Shown one piece after another: positions 53,760 to 64,000 of a stretch of DNA of 64,000 bases. The position numbers were made by a program, and so were the translations under genes. Origin of the DNA: Oreohelix idahoensis (Eukaryota > Mollusca > Gastropoda > Stylommatophora > Oreohelicidae); assembly GCA_024509875.1 (NCBI GenBank), contig JAMPIV010021266.1:1-64000 (forward strand), read 5' to 3'. The notes under the pieces were generated by a model. That model saw only the letters and a program-made list of their open reading frames with translations. It did no database searches and was not told the DNA's origin. Positions within the stretch are counted from its first letter, which is position 1. The number at the start of each line of letters is the position of its first letter.

Positions 53760-54666
53760 ACATATATTATTCTATTTGGATATACATATATTATTCAGTT
53801 GGATTACATATTTTTTCATCTTGGATAACCAATCATCATTGTAAAATTCACAGTGTTTGTCTAATGACATCGATAAACTCTAATTGAATTTGTTCTACAT
53901 TGCTGTTTGTGGAAATTTACAGTAATTTCTTTTGGATAATCGGTGTTGTGCTGAAACTGTTTTGCTTATCACCAAACTCAAAGGGAAGAACATTCCTGGG
54001 TTGAAAAAAAAAAATAACAAAAGGTCAAGTATCACCATCTTTGGCGGACGGCCAGTTAGCACTTGAACCACCACAACATATGAAGGATTAACTCTGACTA
54101 AAGAAAATCAATATAACTACTAGTGCCGTATAAACATACACGGCCACAAGACCATCGATCACTCTCATTTTTACAGTCGTCAAAATTGACAAGTTCGAAA
54201 TTAACTCATTGAGCCCTGTTAGTGCAGTAGTACAAATTTACTGTTCTACCCCTATAGGGTAGGTTTAACGTTGTAGCTGACACTCTGTTTCGATTGTAGA
54301 GTGCCTGGTTATGTTAGTTTTTCTACCCATACGATGTTTAATTGAGTATGCAAGATATGTGGGGACAAGAAGGCTATGAATGTATACTTAGCTCAAGGAC
54401 CAGATGTTGGGTGTCTGAAGTGTGTCTGGCCACCCTCCAGGGAGGAAAAAACTGCATTTTTTCCCGGGGGAGTAGATGTCACAGCTTGATTAACAAGCTG
54501 TGGACTGTCTGTGCTCTGCTGGGAGCAGGTATGTAGTAAGTCATGTATGATGGGTAGTCAGTAGAGTGTTGTGAACTTGACAACATGAAACTGCAAGGTC
54601 AGCAGGTCAGGGGTGAATGCAAGGAGAGCTGGGATTGGTGCAGTGAAGAGACTATGTGGTAGAGCG
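53760..54666. other. Unassigned stretch between gypsy and hAT
   Basis: No recognised domain. A short frame near 54344-54490 includes a CKICGDKKA...CLKC arrangement that resembles a zinc-binding motif, but it has no start, no length and no context to support a gene. Confidence 0.4.
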
Positions 54667-55055
54667 CAGGGTTGCCATATTGGCTTTTTTAAGCCAGATT
54701 TCAGAAATCTGGCTTTTTAAAAATGTGATTGGCGTTAGCAAATTCATTTGGCTTTTTGGCTTTTTCCTGGCTTATTTACATGCTAAAATTATCTGCACGA
54801 AAATTACAAACCATCCTTTTTCGAAATCATTTTCCTTTCAGATAAATGTTTTTTGGTCAGTTACATTTGGCAATATTTCTGCCGCCAAGAATCTGGGCAA
54901 AAAGGCGCCAACCGGGGCTCTGATATAACCAAATAGATTGGAAGGAACGCGCCTCGTCAGAAGGCGGCAAAAAATAAATAAAATAGCCAACCGTCGCTCC
55001 AGTTTGTCTGGTGTCTCGGACCTCCGAAGTGTTTGGATGTGATTTATACAAGGTA

Positions 55056-56576
55056 TACTGTTAAAGAAATAAAGAAACGCAACTTTTTTGGTGTTACTTT
55101 TATAAAAGATATTCGCTGATTGGACATCAGTCAACCTATCAACTGTGTTTAACTGGTCATTAACTTCTCGTGGTTACCTGATTTGTCCTCACCTCATGAT
55201 TCGTGAGGTCATGAAAGAGGTCAAGGTCAAAACAACATTTTTGACAATAAATCGTGACAGGTTCATGAGAATCCCGTGAAACTTACTGAACACAAAACTC
55301 TCTGACTATATTATTGAATGCCCATAAAAGATTGACGCTCCTCGAATAAATTCAGTTGAAAATTCAATGCGCAAGTATGGCTCATCTCACTACAGAACAA
55401 CGACTCATCAGCATTGGACATTTACAGACTGGACAGTCACAAAGTGTAGTGGCCAGACAATTTAATGTATTTAAAAGCACCATTAGTCGCCTTTGGAGGC
55501 GATTTCAAGAAACTGGCTCAGTGGCAGACCAGCCGCGCAGTGGAAGACTCAGAGTCACAACTCCTGCCGAAGACCGCTTCATACGGCTGCGTCACCTCAG
55601 GAATCGACTTGCATCTGCGTCCTCCACAGTCCAGTCAATGTCAGCAGCTTGTCGAATTTCAGATCAAACGGTCAGGAACCGGCTGCACGACTCTGGTCTT
55701 TGGGCTAGAAGACCCTACAGAGGTCCTGTTCTTACGGACCGGCATCGCCAGAACCGACTGCAGTGGGCGAACCAGCATCGTCAATGGACCGTTGGGAATG
55801 ACTGGAGACGGGTTTGGTTTAGTGATGAATCATTTTTTGTGCTCCAGCGACACGATAAACGGAGAAGAGTTTACCGCAAAGTCCATGAGCGCTACGCCCA
55901 AAACAGCGTTGATGAGGCTCCTCCACATGGTGGTGGAGGTGTACTGATGTGGGGGGGGGGGGGGGATCAACTGCATGGGAAGAAGTGACCTGGTGCAAAT
56001 TGAAGGACGCCTAAATTCCAAACGATACGTCGCTGAAATTCTTCGTCCTCACGTCCTTCCACTTCTGGCTGCACGAGGGTCGATTTTTCAGCAGGAAAAC
56101 GCTCGACCTCATGTGGCACAACTCACCACCAAGTTCCTCGTCCAGACCATTACGGGGCCAGCCATGTCATCAGACATGAACCCCATAGAACACTTATGGG
56201 ATGAACTCGACAGACGACTCCGCCAGCGAGTCGTGGATCCAGCCAATCTCCGACAGTTGTCTCTTGCACTGCGAGAAGAGTGGGCAGCCATCCCACAAAA
56301 ACAGATCCAACGGCTAATCGGATCCATGTCAAGGAGATGTCGTTCTCTGATAGAGGCCAGAGGAGACCATACACCTTACTGAAACGGAGGCCTCAGTCGC
56401 AAAGTATAAAAGTCCAAACCAAATTTAATGAACATAATTTCATTGTTACTGAAGTTTCTTCATGCCAAGATTGAAACATTAATTCCGTAAAATAAAATTT
56501 TGGTACAAGTTTGAAATTTGGTGTCCATTACCACTGCAATAATGTTGCGTTTCTTTTTTTTTTTTTTTGAACAGTA
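55056..56576 (+). mobile_element. Tc1-like transposon inside hAT
   Basis: This 1,521-bp element has inverted ends reading TACTGTT then AAGAAACGCAAC-type sequence on both sides and TA on each flank. It contains a single transposase frame. It differs in sequence from the Tc1 remnant at 4457-5156. Confidence 0.9.
55356..56382 (+). pseudogene. Tc1-like transposase, poly-G frameshift
   Basis: The N-terminal paired-like DNA-binding half has MAHLTTEQRLISIG, STISRLWRRF, GSVADQPRSGR and ISDQTVRNRL. The catalytic half has WFSDESFF with the first Asp. A run of about thirteen G near 55952-55964, where the family has a VWGGI-like phrase, puts the remainder in another frame (55975-56382). There the second catalytic position reads FQQENARPH, so Asp is replaced by Glu, and the third is the Glu of MNPIEHLWDEL. 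Full length for the family (~340 residues), but inactive by frameshift and probably by the substitution. Confidence 0.9.
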
Positions 56577-57540
56577 TAATTATTTATAATCATACTAATC
56601 TGCCGTGAAGTGTACTTTCTATATGAAATAACGTTTTGTGGTGAAACTGTGACACCTTCGGCTGTTTTTATAAATCATTTATTATCAAGTCATGGCCATG
56701 TTGTCAAATAAATGGAAAGCTTCTTACGATAGCAATCGTAAGTTCAAAAGCAAATGGGAAGAAACATTTGTATGGGTCCAAAAGGCTGCTGATGGGTCGG
56801 ATGCAGCTTATTGTAAAGTGTGCCACTGCAACATTTTACCAAGAATTAGCAACCTCTCAAATCATGAAAAATCGGAGAAACACGAGCGGAGAACTCCATT
56901 ACAGGGCCAGACGCAACTTAATGTAAGAAAGACTCCTAGACAAGATACGGATAAAGTTAAGGCAGTAGAGCTGCAAATTGCTGTAAGCATGACGTGCCAT
57001 TGTACGATACGTACAGTTGACCACCTGAGTGAAATCATGATAGCACATGGGCATGGGACTACACTGGAGCACATAAAGTTACACAGAAGTAAATGTGCAT
57101 GCTTAGTCAAAAACATCATTTCGCCTGCACTGAAAACTGATTTCATTGATGACTTTCAGAACAAGAAATATGCCATCATTTTAGATGAATCTACTGACAT
57201 TTCAACACAAAAACACTTGTGCATGTTAGATTTTTTTGTGATAGGAGAAAGGAAATTGTAACTGGATTTATAGGTTTAATTCCGGTGCAAAAGCCTACAG
57301 GAGAAAAGATATTCAATTTGATTGACGAGGAAATAAAAACATGTGGCCAGAGTCTTGCAAATTGCATTGGTTTTGCAACGGATGGTGCATCAATCATGGT
57401 TGGGTGCAACAACTCTGTGTGGTCTAGACTAAAAGCTATATCTCCTTTCTGTGTGCAACTCAAATGTATCTGTCATTCACTGGCACTGTGCATTCAATAT
57501 GCAGTATCCAAGCTACCATCAAATATTGGATTTTTACTGT

Positions 57541-59074
57541 AATAATAATAATAAATTCTTTAAGCACCAAACACGGCGCATAAGGCAGAAACCAGTGCTC
57601 TCCAGGTTGTTCGTTGTGATGCCACTCCTCTTAGCTCTTGCACATTGTTTAATCCCAACGTTCTTCCTTCTCTTATTATTGTTCTTCTGAGAGTTTCTTT
57701 TGGTCTTCCTTTTTTCCTCTTACCCTCAGGAACCCAGCTTGTTCTCCAATGATTTTGTTATTTTCCAACTCTCACAGCCGTATGTTAACACTGAGATAAC
57801 ATTTGAATTAAACAGACGAAGCTTGGTATGTATATTCAATGATCGTAATTTCCAAATGTTAGATAATCTATTGAAGGCGCTAGCTGCCAAAGCAATTCTA
57901 GTATGAATTTCTCTTGTTGTGTCACCATCCTGAGTCATTTTACTGCCTAAATAATTGAAACTTTCAACTTTCTGTAGTCTTTCCTCGTTCAGGATGATAT
58001 TAAAGGTCTCGTTAGAAAAGTTCATAACTTTAGTTTTAGAGGCATTTATTTGGAGACCTATTTTAACCGAAAGATGACACAATTTATTTACTGCTTCTTG
58101 GGATTGTCTGGGTGTTGAACTTAATTAAGAATGCTAAATCATCTGCGAAATCCAGGTCCCCCAGGAATTTTCCATTTGTCCATTTTATACCTAATTGTTC
58201 ATTGTGGGTATAGTTTCTCATAACCCAATCAATAGCTATTCCAAAAAGTAGTGGTGACATAATACAGCCTTGTTTCACCCCTGTTTCTACTGTAAACCAT
58301 TCTGTATTCCCTTTATTTGTTCTAACACAACATCTTGCATTGTCATATAGCGCTTTGATTATATTCACATATTTTGTTGGAAAACCATAGATTGTAAGTA
58401 TCTTCCACCATGATGGGCGGTGTAGACTATCAAAGGCTTTTTGAAAATCGACGAAGGTGATAATAAGTGGCGATTGCATTTCCACTGATTCTTGTATAAT
58501 TGTTCTTAGTGTGAATATTTGATCAATACATGATCGTTTTGGCCTGAAACCCGCTTGTTCTTCTCTGATCTTTTCGTCAGCATGCAATTTAAGTCTTTCT
58601 AACATCATGCAACATAATAATTTTCCAGGTACTGATAATAGAGATATATCACGCCAGTTATTACAGTCTGATAGATCACCTTTCTTCGGTAACTTTACAA
58701 TAATACTGTCTTTCCATTGTTGTGGTGGCTGTTCTTCTCTCCATACTTCATTTATAATATCTAAAATTCTCAAGAGGTTGTTGTCATTAACTGCTTTTAT
58801 CATTTCGACTGAAATTTCATCAACTCCAGCAGCTTAAAAATTTTTTAATCTTTTAACGGCTTGTTTGATCTTGTCCAGCGTGAATTCATCGCAAGTTATT
58901 GGCAAGGTGGTTGTGGGTGTTTCATTATTAAAATCAGGTGTTACTGTTGGTGGTGGTCTGTTTAGCACCTCTATGAAGTGCTCAGCCCATCTCTTCATTT
59001 GTTCTTTTTTACTGTAAGAAATACCCAATTGGTTTCGCCATAGTGAATTAAGACTAGAAGCATACAAAGAATTG
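57541..59074 (-). mobile_element. 5'-truncated LINE in hAT transposase
   Basis: A 1,534-bp insert is flanked by TTTACTGT at 57533-57540 and 59075-59082. Its 3' tail is (AAT)n, at 57541-57555 on the plus strand, immediately beside the duplication. Only the RT and C-terminal part are present. Confidence 0.88.
57560..59070 (-). pseudogene. LINE reverse transcriptase, truncated and deleted
   Basis: From about 59070 the RT fingers are read, with a stop near 58836. The core follows (58803-58084) with QWKDSIIVKLPKKG, ISLLSVPGKLL, EQAGFRPKRSCIDQIF, motif A VDFQKAFDSLH, motif B GVKQGCIMSPLLFG and the catalytic DLDFADDLAFL. The thumb lies in another frame (58082-57726), with YLGSKMTQDG and TYGCESW. 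The terminal GKRKKGRPKETLRR phrase near 57710 follows directly, so an internal deletion has removed part of the C-terminal region. It is related to, but distinct from, the fragment in gypsy gag. Confidence 0.86.
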
Positions 59075-60241
59075 TTTACTGTGTTGAACACAGCTACAGA
59101 ATTTAAACCAACCCGAACTGCCCCCCTTCCCTTTGAAAAAAACCTTCATTTATGCGGTGGCTTGTGCGTGGAAAGGTTATGTTTAATATTTTGATGAACT
59201 GGGAAGAGCTAAAGGCTTATTTCACTTCTGCTGAACTAGCCCAATCACAGTTTGATACAAAATTCAAAGCAAGACTTCTAAAGGAAATATTGTCAGACTA
59301 CAAAAACTACTTGTTCTTTGAGTTTGCAGGAATTTGAAAGACTGAACAGCCTTTTTCAGCAAACCAAAGCTGATCCTCATGAAATTTACCAACAAATATT
59401 CTTACACCAGAAGAGTCTTCAGAACAGACTGTATGATGCCAAAAGACAGAAAACAAATATTCATCAAGTTGATTTTGGTGTAAAATTCTTAACAGCGTGT
59501 AATAAATTCCTACAGAACAAAAGTGCTGAGGCTGATCTAGAAATAAAAAATGTCAAAGAAAGATGTATGTCTATGCTAGAAGAAGCTCTCAGTCAAGTTA
59601 CATGTAGACTTCCGTCGGCGAGAGATACATTTGAAAGTTTACCAAAATTGAGCCCTGTGAAAATTTTAAATCAAATTTCAAGGCCTATGTTTTCCGAGTT
59701 ACCCTTTATTAACCATGCAGGAAACAATGTCAACAAAATTGAAGAACAATACAGACAAATGCCTTTTGTCGATTGGAAAGAAGAAGTTCCATTTAAGAAA
59801 GATGGACTCCCTGTAGACACTGAACAGTTTTGGATTGGTGTACTTCAGCATCAGGCATTTAAAGAGCTCTCCACCTTTGCCCTTACTTGCCTAATAACCC
59901 CTGTCAGCAATGCTGTAGTTGAGATGATATTTTCTCTTGTATCCTCCGTTAAAACAAAGGCAAGAAACAGAATGCAGCTGAATCCTCTTGATGCAATTGT
60001 GCTAGACTATTGCTTTCAAGCAAATGTTGCAAAGACTTCACTGCATCTCCAGGAATGCTAAAAAAACTTCACATCGGACAAGGTTTATGCCGTGTGTTCC
60101 ACTCATTCCAGTGGGGAGGATAGTAATGACCTGGATCTGGATATTTTCATGTGATGTGAGTATGAAAAATATATTAAGATGTGTTTGGCTTTTTTCTAGT
60201 GTTGTTTGGCTTTAAATTAAAATTTCGATCTGGCAACCCTG

Positions 60242-61380
60242 TTCCCTCACCGACACGGCCCATGACATTTAATTGCAATTTCCCTCGAACAGGTGATAAA
60301 CCGTTAACATGTCATAATAGTTTTTATGATGATGTATAGGAACGTCACACAACGGGCTGATCACCCGTTTGCCAGTCACTTCGATTACGGAAACAACAGC
60401 AAATGGGTTGATTTGCCGTTGCCCTAAAGATGCCTCTAGGCGTGATGGGAAACTGGCAAAGAAAACCTATCTGCTGTTGCCCTAAGACGCCACTAGGCGT
60501 AATGGCCACTGACTGCTTTGACGGTCGGTGGCTAAGGACGGAAGAAGAACGTCAGGGAGAAGCTTTGGGCAGAACTTCAGCGTCAGGCTCAAAGGGTTAA
60601 ATGATAATCCCACTTCATACATTTTATAGGTTCCAAGGACTTTGTGGTTTCCAGTATTATAAAGTTGAGTGTTCTTGTGGGATCCTCAGTACTTGGTCCA
60701 ATCCTTTGTCTTGTAATCCTATATTTCTTCAGACCTGGCTAGTGTGAAGCTGCAATCTTGACTCAATGGAACACAGTGCCGCAGTCTAAATTCATGCTAC
60801 ATTTTATTAGGTATCACAAAGTACCGCCTCGCCGTGGTCGAAAAATTATGTGACGGGCAAGCGAGGCCCAGTTTGGGCCCTTTTCGACCTCGCTCTGCCT
60901 AGTAATTAATTTGCCTTTTCTAAATAAAAATTATATCTTCTGGTTCCTTGATCTTTCTTCTTTCATAATATGTCAATTGTAACTTTCTGTGTGTCATTGA
61001 AATTGAATGAGACATCAAAATAAAACACCATTAAAACCGTTCTTGCTGTGCGCTAGCTGACCGGCGCTTAAGAGAGCGAAATTCCCTGAAAGGACCCCAC
61101 CTCATTCAAAGCGGCAGCGCTAGGTCCTCACAAATGCTACATTCATACGGTTTTCACCAATAAGAAGAGCGGAAACTGAGGTTTACACACATGTAACACA
61201 AGTCACAGATTTCTTATAGGAAGATATAGCCTAGTAAATTTAAAGTGAATGAGAAAGTTTGGATTTTAATACACATCTGGGAGGCCTATCTACACTTGTG
61301 TTAAACCAATCGAACAAGCAACCATTCTGCTAAAGTCTTATCAAAGTTTTAAACATCAGAGTTATTTGAGGACAGAGCGA
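60242..61380. other. Unassigned stretch upstream of the 61.5-kb gene
   Basis: No domains. Two imperfect copies of a phrase like GTTGCCCTAA...CTAGGCGT-ATGG occur near 60418-60510. A GC-rich self-complementary phrase around GGCCCAGTTTGGGCC occurs near 60868. Both are minor. Confidence 0.45.
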
Positions 61381-61524
61381 GCAAACGTTAAAAGAGAACA
61401 ACTCCGACCTTTCTCGGCGTGGAAACGCAATGGCGGCTGTTCCAATTGACAATCCCGGTAACCATGGGCAGCTGTATTGGACACAGCAGGAAATGACTCA
61501 GGCGCTGAATTGAAAGTTTCACCA
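61381..61524 (+). promoter_or_regulatory. Likely promoter and 5' UTR of the 61.5-kb gene
   Basis: CpG-bearing, higher-GC sequence with AATGGCGGC (61434-61442), a YY1-like motif common near animal transcription starts, precedes the predicted start codon by ~85 bp. The ATG within that motif opens a 27-codon frame that ends before 61525, so it could be an upstream ORF. Confidence 0.4.
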
Positions 61525-63450
61525 ATGGAAGTCGACCCAATATGTGTTCTGAGTAAGTTTTGAACTTTGTTTTATTTCTATTCGTTTCAGACCTATTTTG
61601 TTTATTTGCAATATAGCAATGGTAAATGACGGAGGGGGGATGTATTACTATTAGTAGAAGAACAGCCAAATGTGACTGCTCGGTTCACACATTTAGTCAG
61701 AAAGTTTTTCATTTTTTTAAGCAATCGGGCGGGGAGGTATTGTTATTAATGTACCTATTGGGTTGTTTTATTCGACCATCACCATTTTCTAAACATTTAG
61801 TATCACATTTAAGGTCTAACAGCTTGTGAAGTCGCTGAACTCATTTCGATAGATCATTCTTATTCTCATTATGGATGTCAAAGGTCATGTTTAGAATTTA
61901 GCCTGCTAGTGCTACACATTTGTGAGCGTTAATAACATTGCCTCTTCCGCCTAATTAACCTTTTTTTTTCTCAATATATTTCAGGGGACGATCGTTATGG
62001 TGCATTGCAAGCATATTTTTCAGTAACGGGAAGAGGCAGACGTCCGGCTCTGCCACCGATTTCTACCGTGACAAACAGACTATTGAAGGACTCGGGAAAA
62101 TGCAACATGGGAACTAGTACGTCTTGTTGTATAAAATTTATATATCATCATATTATTTCTTCTCATCATTCTCTGATGTTAAAAATCAGTAGGCTCCTAT
62201 GTAGTTGAAGCTTTCCTAGAAGCCTCTACAGGTTTTGAGTTGATTTTACAATTACAAACATAAAAGACAGAAATGACATAATCCATGTAAAAGAGAGACT
62301 TACAATGTACTGTGTAATTAATATAATGATTTAAATGGTAAATGCAGTAAAACTAATGCCGCAATAAATGCTTAACGATTAACAAAGGGAAGGAAGAAAA
62401 TGATTTGGCCGACATTTCTTGTATTAATAATAAAATAACACAATCATGCAATTTGTCCTCTTCCCGTCCCTCCCAACCAATTTCTCTCAGATGACCTCTT
62501 GGTTTGTGACTGTGCTACCCGAACAGAATGTGAGGAAAGGACAGCTACAGCACAGGTGCCAGATGTCAGTACAACAAGCCAGGGCCCTTAGAGGAGATGC
62601 ACTTGAGGACTTTCTGAACACACAATTATCTTTTGATGTAATACCAGAGCCACTTACAAAACTTGGTCTAACAAGGACAATTCTACTTCACAAGAAGCCT
62701 CATGAATGTTGTTTACAGGAAAAAGTTAATTTGTCAAGCAATGTTGTGATAGCTTTAAATTCATTCAACATAAAGGAAAGCTTGCCAACAACTTTTGTAT
62801 ATAAATGGGTACAAAAACTGGGTGATCTTGACCATTGAGAGTCTCAGATAAGAAATAAGGTCATTGGGATTTGTAGTAAATATGAAAAGCTTAAAAAGGG
62901 AAAGGGAGATGTCAAAGAAAACTTTCTTAATGTGTGTTTGGCGGTGAGATAGAAGAGGAAGTGCAGAAAGTACTCGACAGAAAGTCCACTGACAAATTTA
63001 GTTCGAGAGAGGCTGTTTGGAGACATAGACTACGACATGTTAAGGAGGAGAAATGCTACAACCCCCCACAGATCCACAATTAGCATGTGGAAACACAACC
63101 AGACAGCCAAGTGGTTGGGGAAACAAAAGGGTGAGGAGAAAACAAGGATCATGACAGCTGCCACAAAGAATGCGTCCTTATTAAGAAAGAAACACAAGGA
63201 GTCAGAGAGGTTAGTTAGGGAGAAGATAAAGGAGAAATTAAAAGAAAACGATCGACAAATGAAGGCAAAGGTGGATACTCTGTTCAAGAAAGGCAGTGCC
63301 AATGATCTCAAGATGCAGATGAGGTATAGAAAAATTTTCTTGGAGAAAAAGCATCTTTGCCTATCTGGTTCAGTCAGGATACTGTATTCAACCCTTTTGC
63401 AAGATATTAATGAAGATTCAACTTCACCACCACCTCAGAAGAAGTTATGA
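61525..63450 (+). pseudogene. Intron-containing gene of uncharacterised family, probably decayed
   Basis: Exons 61525-61552 (donor GTAAGT) and 61985-62116 (acceptor TTTCAG, donor GTACGT) join in phase and encode MEVDPICVL, then a segment with FSVTGRGRRPALPPI. Exon 3 starts at 62491 after CTCTCAG and continues in phase (LLVCDCATRTECEERT) to TAG at 62589. In another frame the same exon region is open to TGA at 62836, shows a second stop at 62950 and is open again to 63450. That frame contains VYKWVQKLGDL, then FGDIDYDMLRRRNATTPHRS, MWKHNQTAKWL and a long Lys/Glu coiled-coil-like tail. From memory the latter resembles an uncharacterised protein family of aquatic animals. I cannot name it. The frame change and two stops suggest decay, but an unrecognised intron could explain part of it. 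Confidence 0.5.
63037..63450 (+). other. Open C-terminal frame of the 61.5-kb gene
   Basis: This 138-codon open frame is the best preserved part of the gene. It starts with basic residues (MLRRRNATTPHRS), then has a Trp-containing SMWKHNQTAKWLGKQKG motif, then a highly charged helix (KHKESERLVREKIKEKLKEN), and ends in a Ser/Pro tail. A nuclear, coiled-coil role is possible but unproven. Confidence 0.5.
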
Positions 63451-64000
63451 AATGATGTTGCTGACCTCAAGTGACAGTGAGTTGGACACGGACTAATATG
63501 TAATGTTTCTTTTTTTCTAAAAATCAAATTTTGAACAGTAAAGGTTGTTTCAATCAAGAAAATAACCATCAATTTGAATTGTACAACTCAAATTACGAGT
63601 ACATAAATATGGAAGTTTTCAGCTCTATAGCTGCAATATTTATGATTTTATGACAAAATTTAGAATTCCGTGAGATTTTTCTTCCGAACTGTAAATTTAG
63701 CCGTTGATCTATTTTCACATAATGCAGTCTTATAGTATTCAGTATTTCATGTGGCTCAAAAAAATTAAGCATCAAGCATATAATGTTCTCTTTAAGCTCA
63801 AGAAATCTTATAGATTTCCTATGTGTAGTTGTTGATTTATGAGTGCATGAAAATGCATATTTGCACTTCGCGAGCACAACATTGAGACTTGAAATTATAT
63901 TTTTTGTCAATTTTGATAGACCATAATTCATTTAATTGATTAGTTGTACTTCCCATGTTTCTTTTCTGCAATAAGGACATGTATGACTTTGCAAAGAAGC
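63451..64000. other. 3' flank, unassigned
   Basis: AT-rich sequence after the last stop. I see no further gene before the window ends. A minus-strand open stretch (63593-63931) has no recognisable features. Confidence 0.45.

Larger units (their letters stand above)
56692..60061 (+). pseudogene. hAT transposase, BED finger type, interrupted
   Basis: Starting at ATG 56692: a BED zinc finger (FVWVQKAADG, YCKVCHCNI, LSNHEKSEKH), then YAIILDESTDIST with the first catalytic Asp. A slip in a T-run near 57230 precedes GFIGLIPVQ and FATDGASIMVG with the second Asp. After the LINE insert comes MRWLVRGKVMFNIL, then a frame change near 59330, then a long open stretch with the dimerisation signature LTCLITPVSNAVVEMIFSLV and KTKARNRM. 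Wording resembles the ZNF862/ZBED-like group of hAT proteins. Roughly 40 residues around the LINE junction are not readable, and with the shifts it is inactive. Confidence 0.85.
54667..60241 (+). mobile_element. hAT transposon with two nested insertions
   Basis: Terminal inverted repeats are CAGGGTTGCCATAT at the left and CAGGGTTGCCAGAT, read inward, at the right. TGGCTTTT motifs recur just inside both ends, as expected of subterminal transposase sites. Between them is a BED-finger hAT transposase in pieces. A Tc1 element (55056-56576) sits in the 5' non-coding part and a LINE (57541-59074) in the coding part. The 8-bp flanks (GTAGAGCG and TTCCCTCA) do not match, so the target duplication is lost or mutated. 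Confidence 0.85.

Noticed and set aside
54342..54536. Cys-rich short frame as a zinc-finger gene
   Set aside because: The Cys pairs lie in a frame without a start and end after ~45 codons. Too little to support a gene.
54659..60249. An 8-bp hAT target-site duplication
   Set aside because: The flanks GTAGAGCG and TTCCCTCA do not match, so I claim the terminal repeats but not the duplication.

Overview
The window is eukaryotic and almost certainly from an animal. It has spliced host exons, several LINE lineages, Penelope-like elements with GIY-YIG domains, a Ty3/gypsy element, hAT, Tigger and Tc1 DNA transposons, and tRNA-derived SINEs. There is no bacterial gene organisation. The element mix suits a marine invertebrate such as a mollusc, but the sequence does not fix the species.

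Layout. 1-1.2 kb is unassigned. 1.3-4.5 kb is an RTE-like LINE (copy A, +) whose endonuclease-RT frame is unbroken. It abuts the 3' half of a dead Tc1 element (4.5-5.2 kb) and an old LINE relic (5.2-5.8 kb). From 6.2 to 27.9 kb a small four-exon host gene can be assembled on the minus strand. Its reading phase is kept at every junction and it encodes about 141 residues of unknown function. Its introns hold a Tigger element containing a 304-bp SINE-like insert, RTE copy B (9.3-18.5 kb) broken by three later insertions (an I-like LINE fragment, a Penelope-like element containing a SINE, and a 2.8-kb candidate solo LTR), a longer I-like LINE (18.9-23.4 kb, -) and RTE copy C (24.1-27.1 kb, -). 28.2-34.2 kb is a third kind of LINE with a zinc-knuckle ORF1 and an RNase H domain, lying head to head with the host gene's 5' end.

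34.6 kb holds a SINE, and 36.7-37.7 kb a decayed gypsy pol. 38,319-53,754 is a gypsy element on the minus strand with TSD GATAT and 1.1-kb LTRs. Its pol order is protease-integrase-RT-RNase H, the Gmr1-type order. Its gag is interrupted by a LINE 3' end. Its 5' LTR is interrupted by a full-length Penelope-like element, which is itself interrupted by a second one in the opposite orientation. One Penelope 3' end carries a hammerhead-ribozyme core and two carry near-cores.

54.7-60.2 kb is an hAT transposon with matching terminal repeats, carrying a Tc1 element and a LINE as later insertions. 61.4-63.5 kb holds a second, probably decaying, intron-containing gene on the plus strand. Almost every transposase or RT frame other than LINE copy A is broken. 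Target-site duplications visible in the sequence give a relative insertion history for most of the nest.
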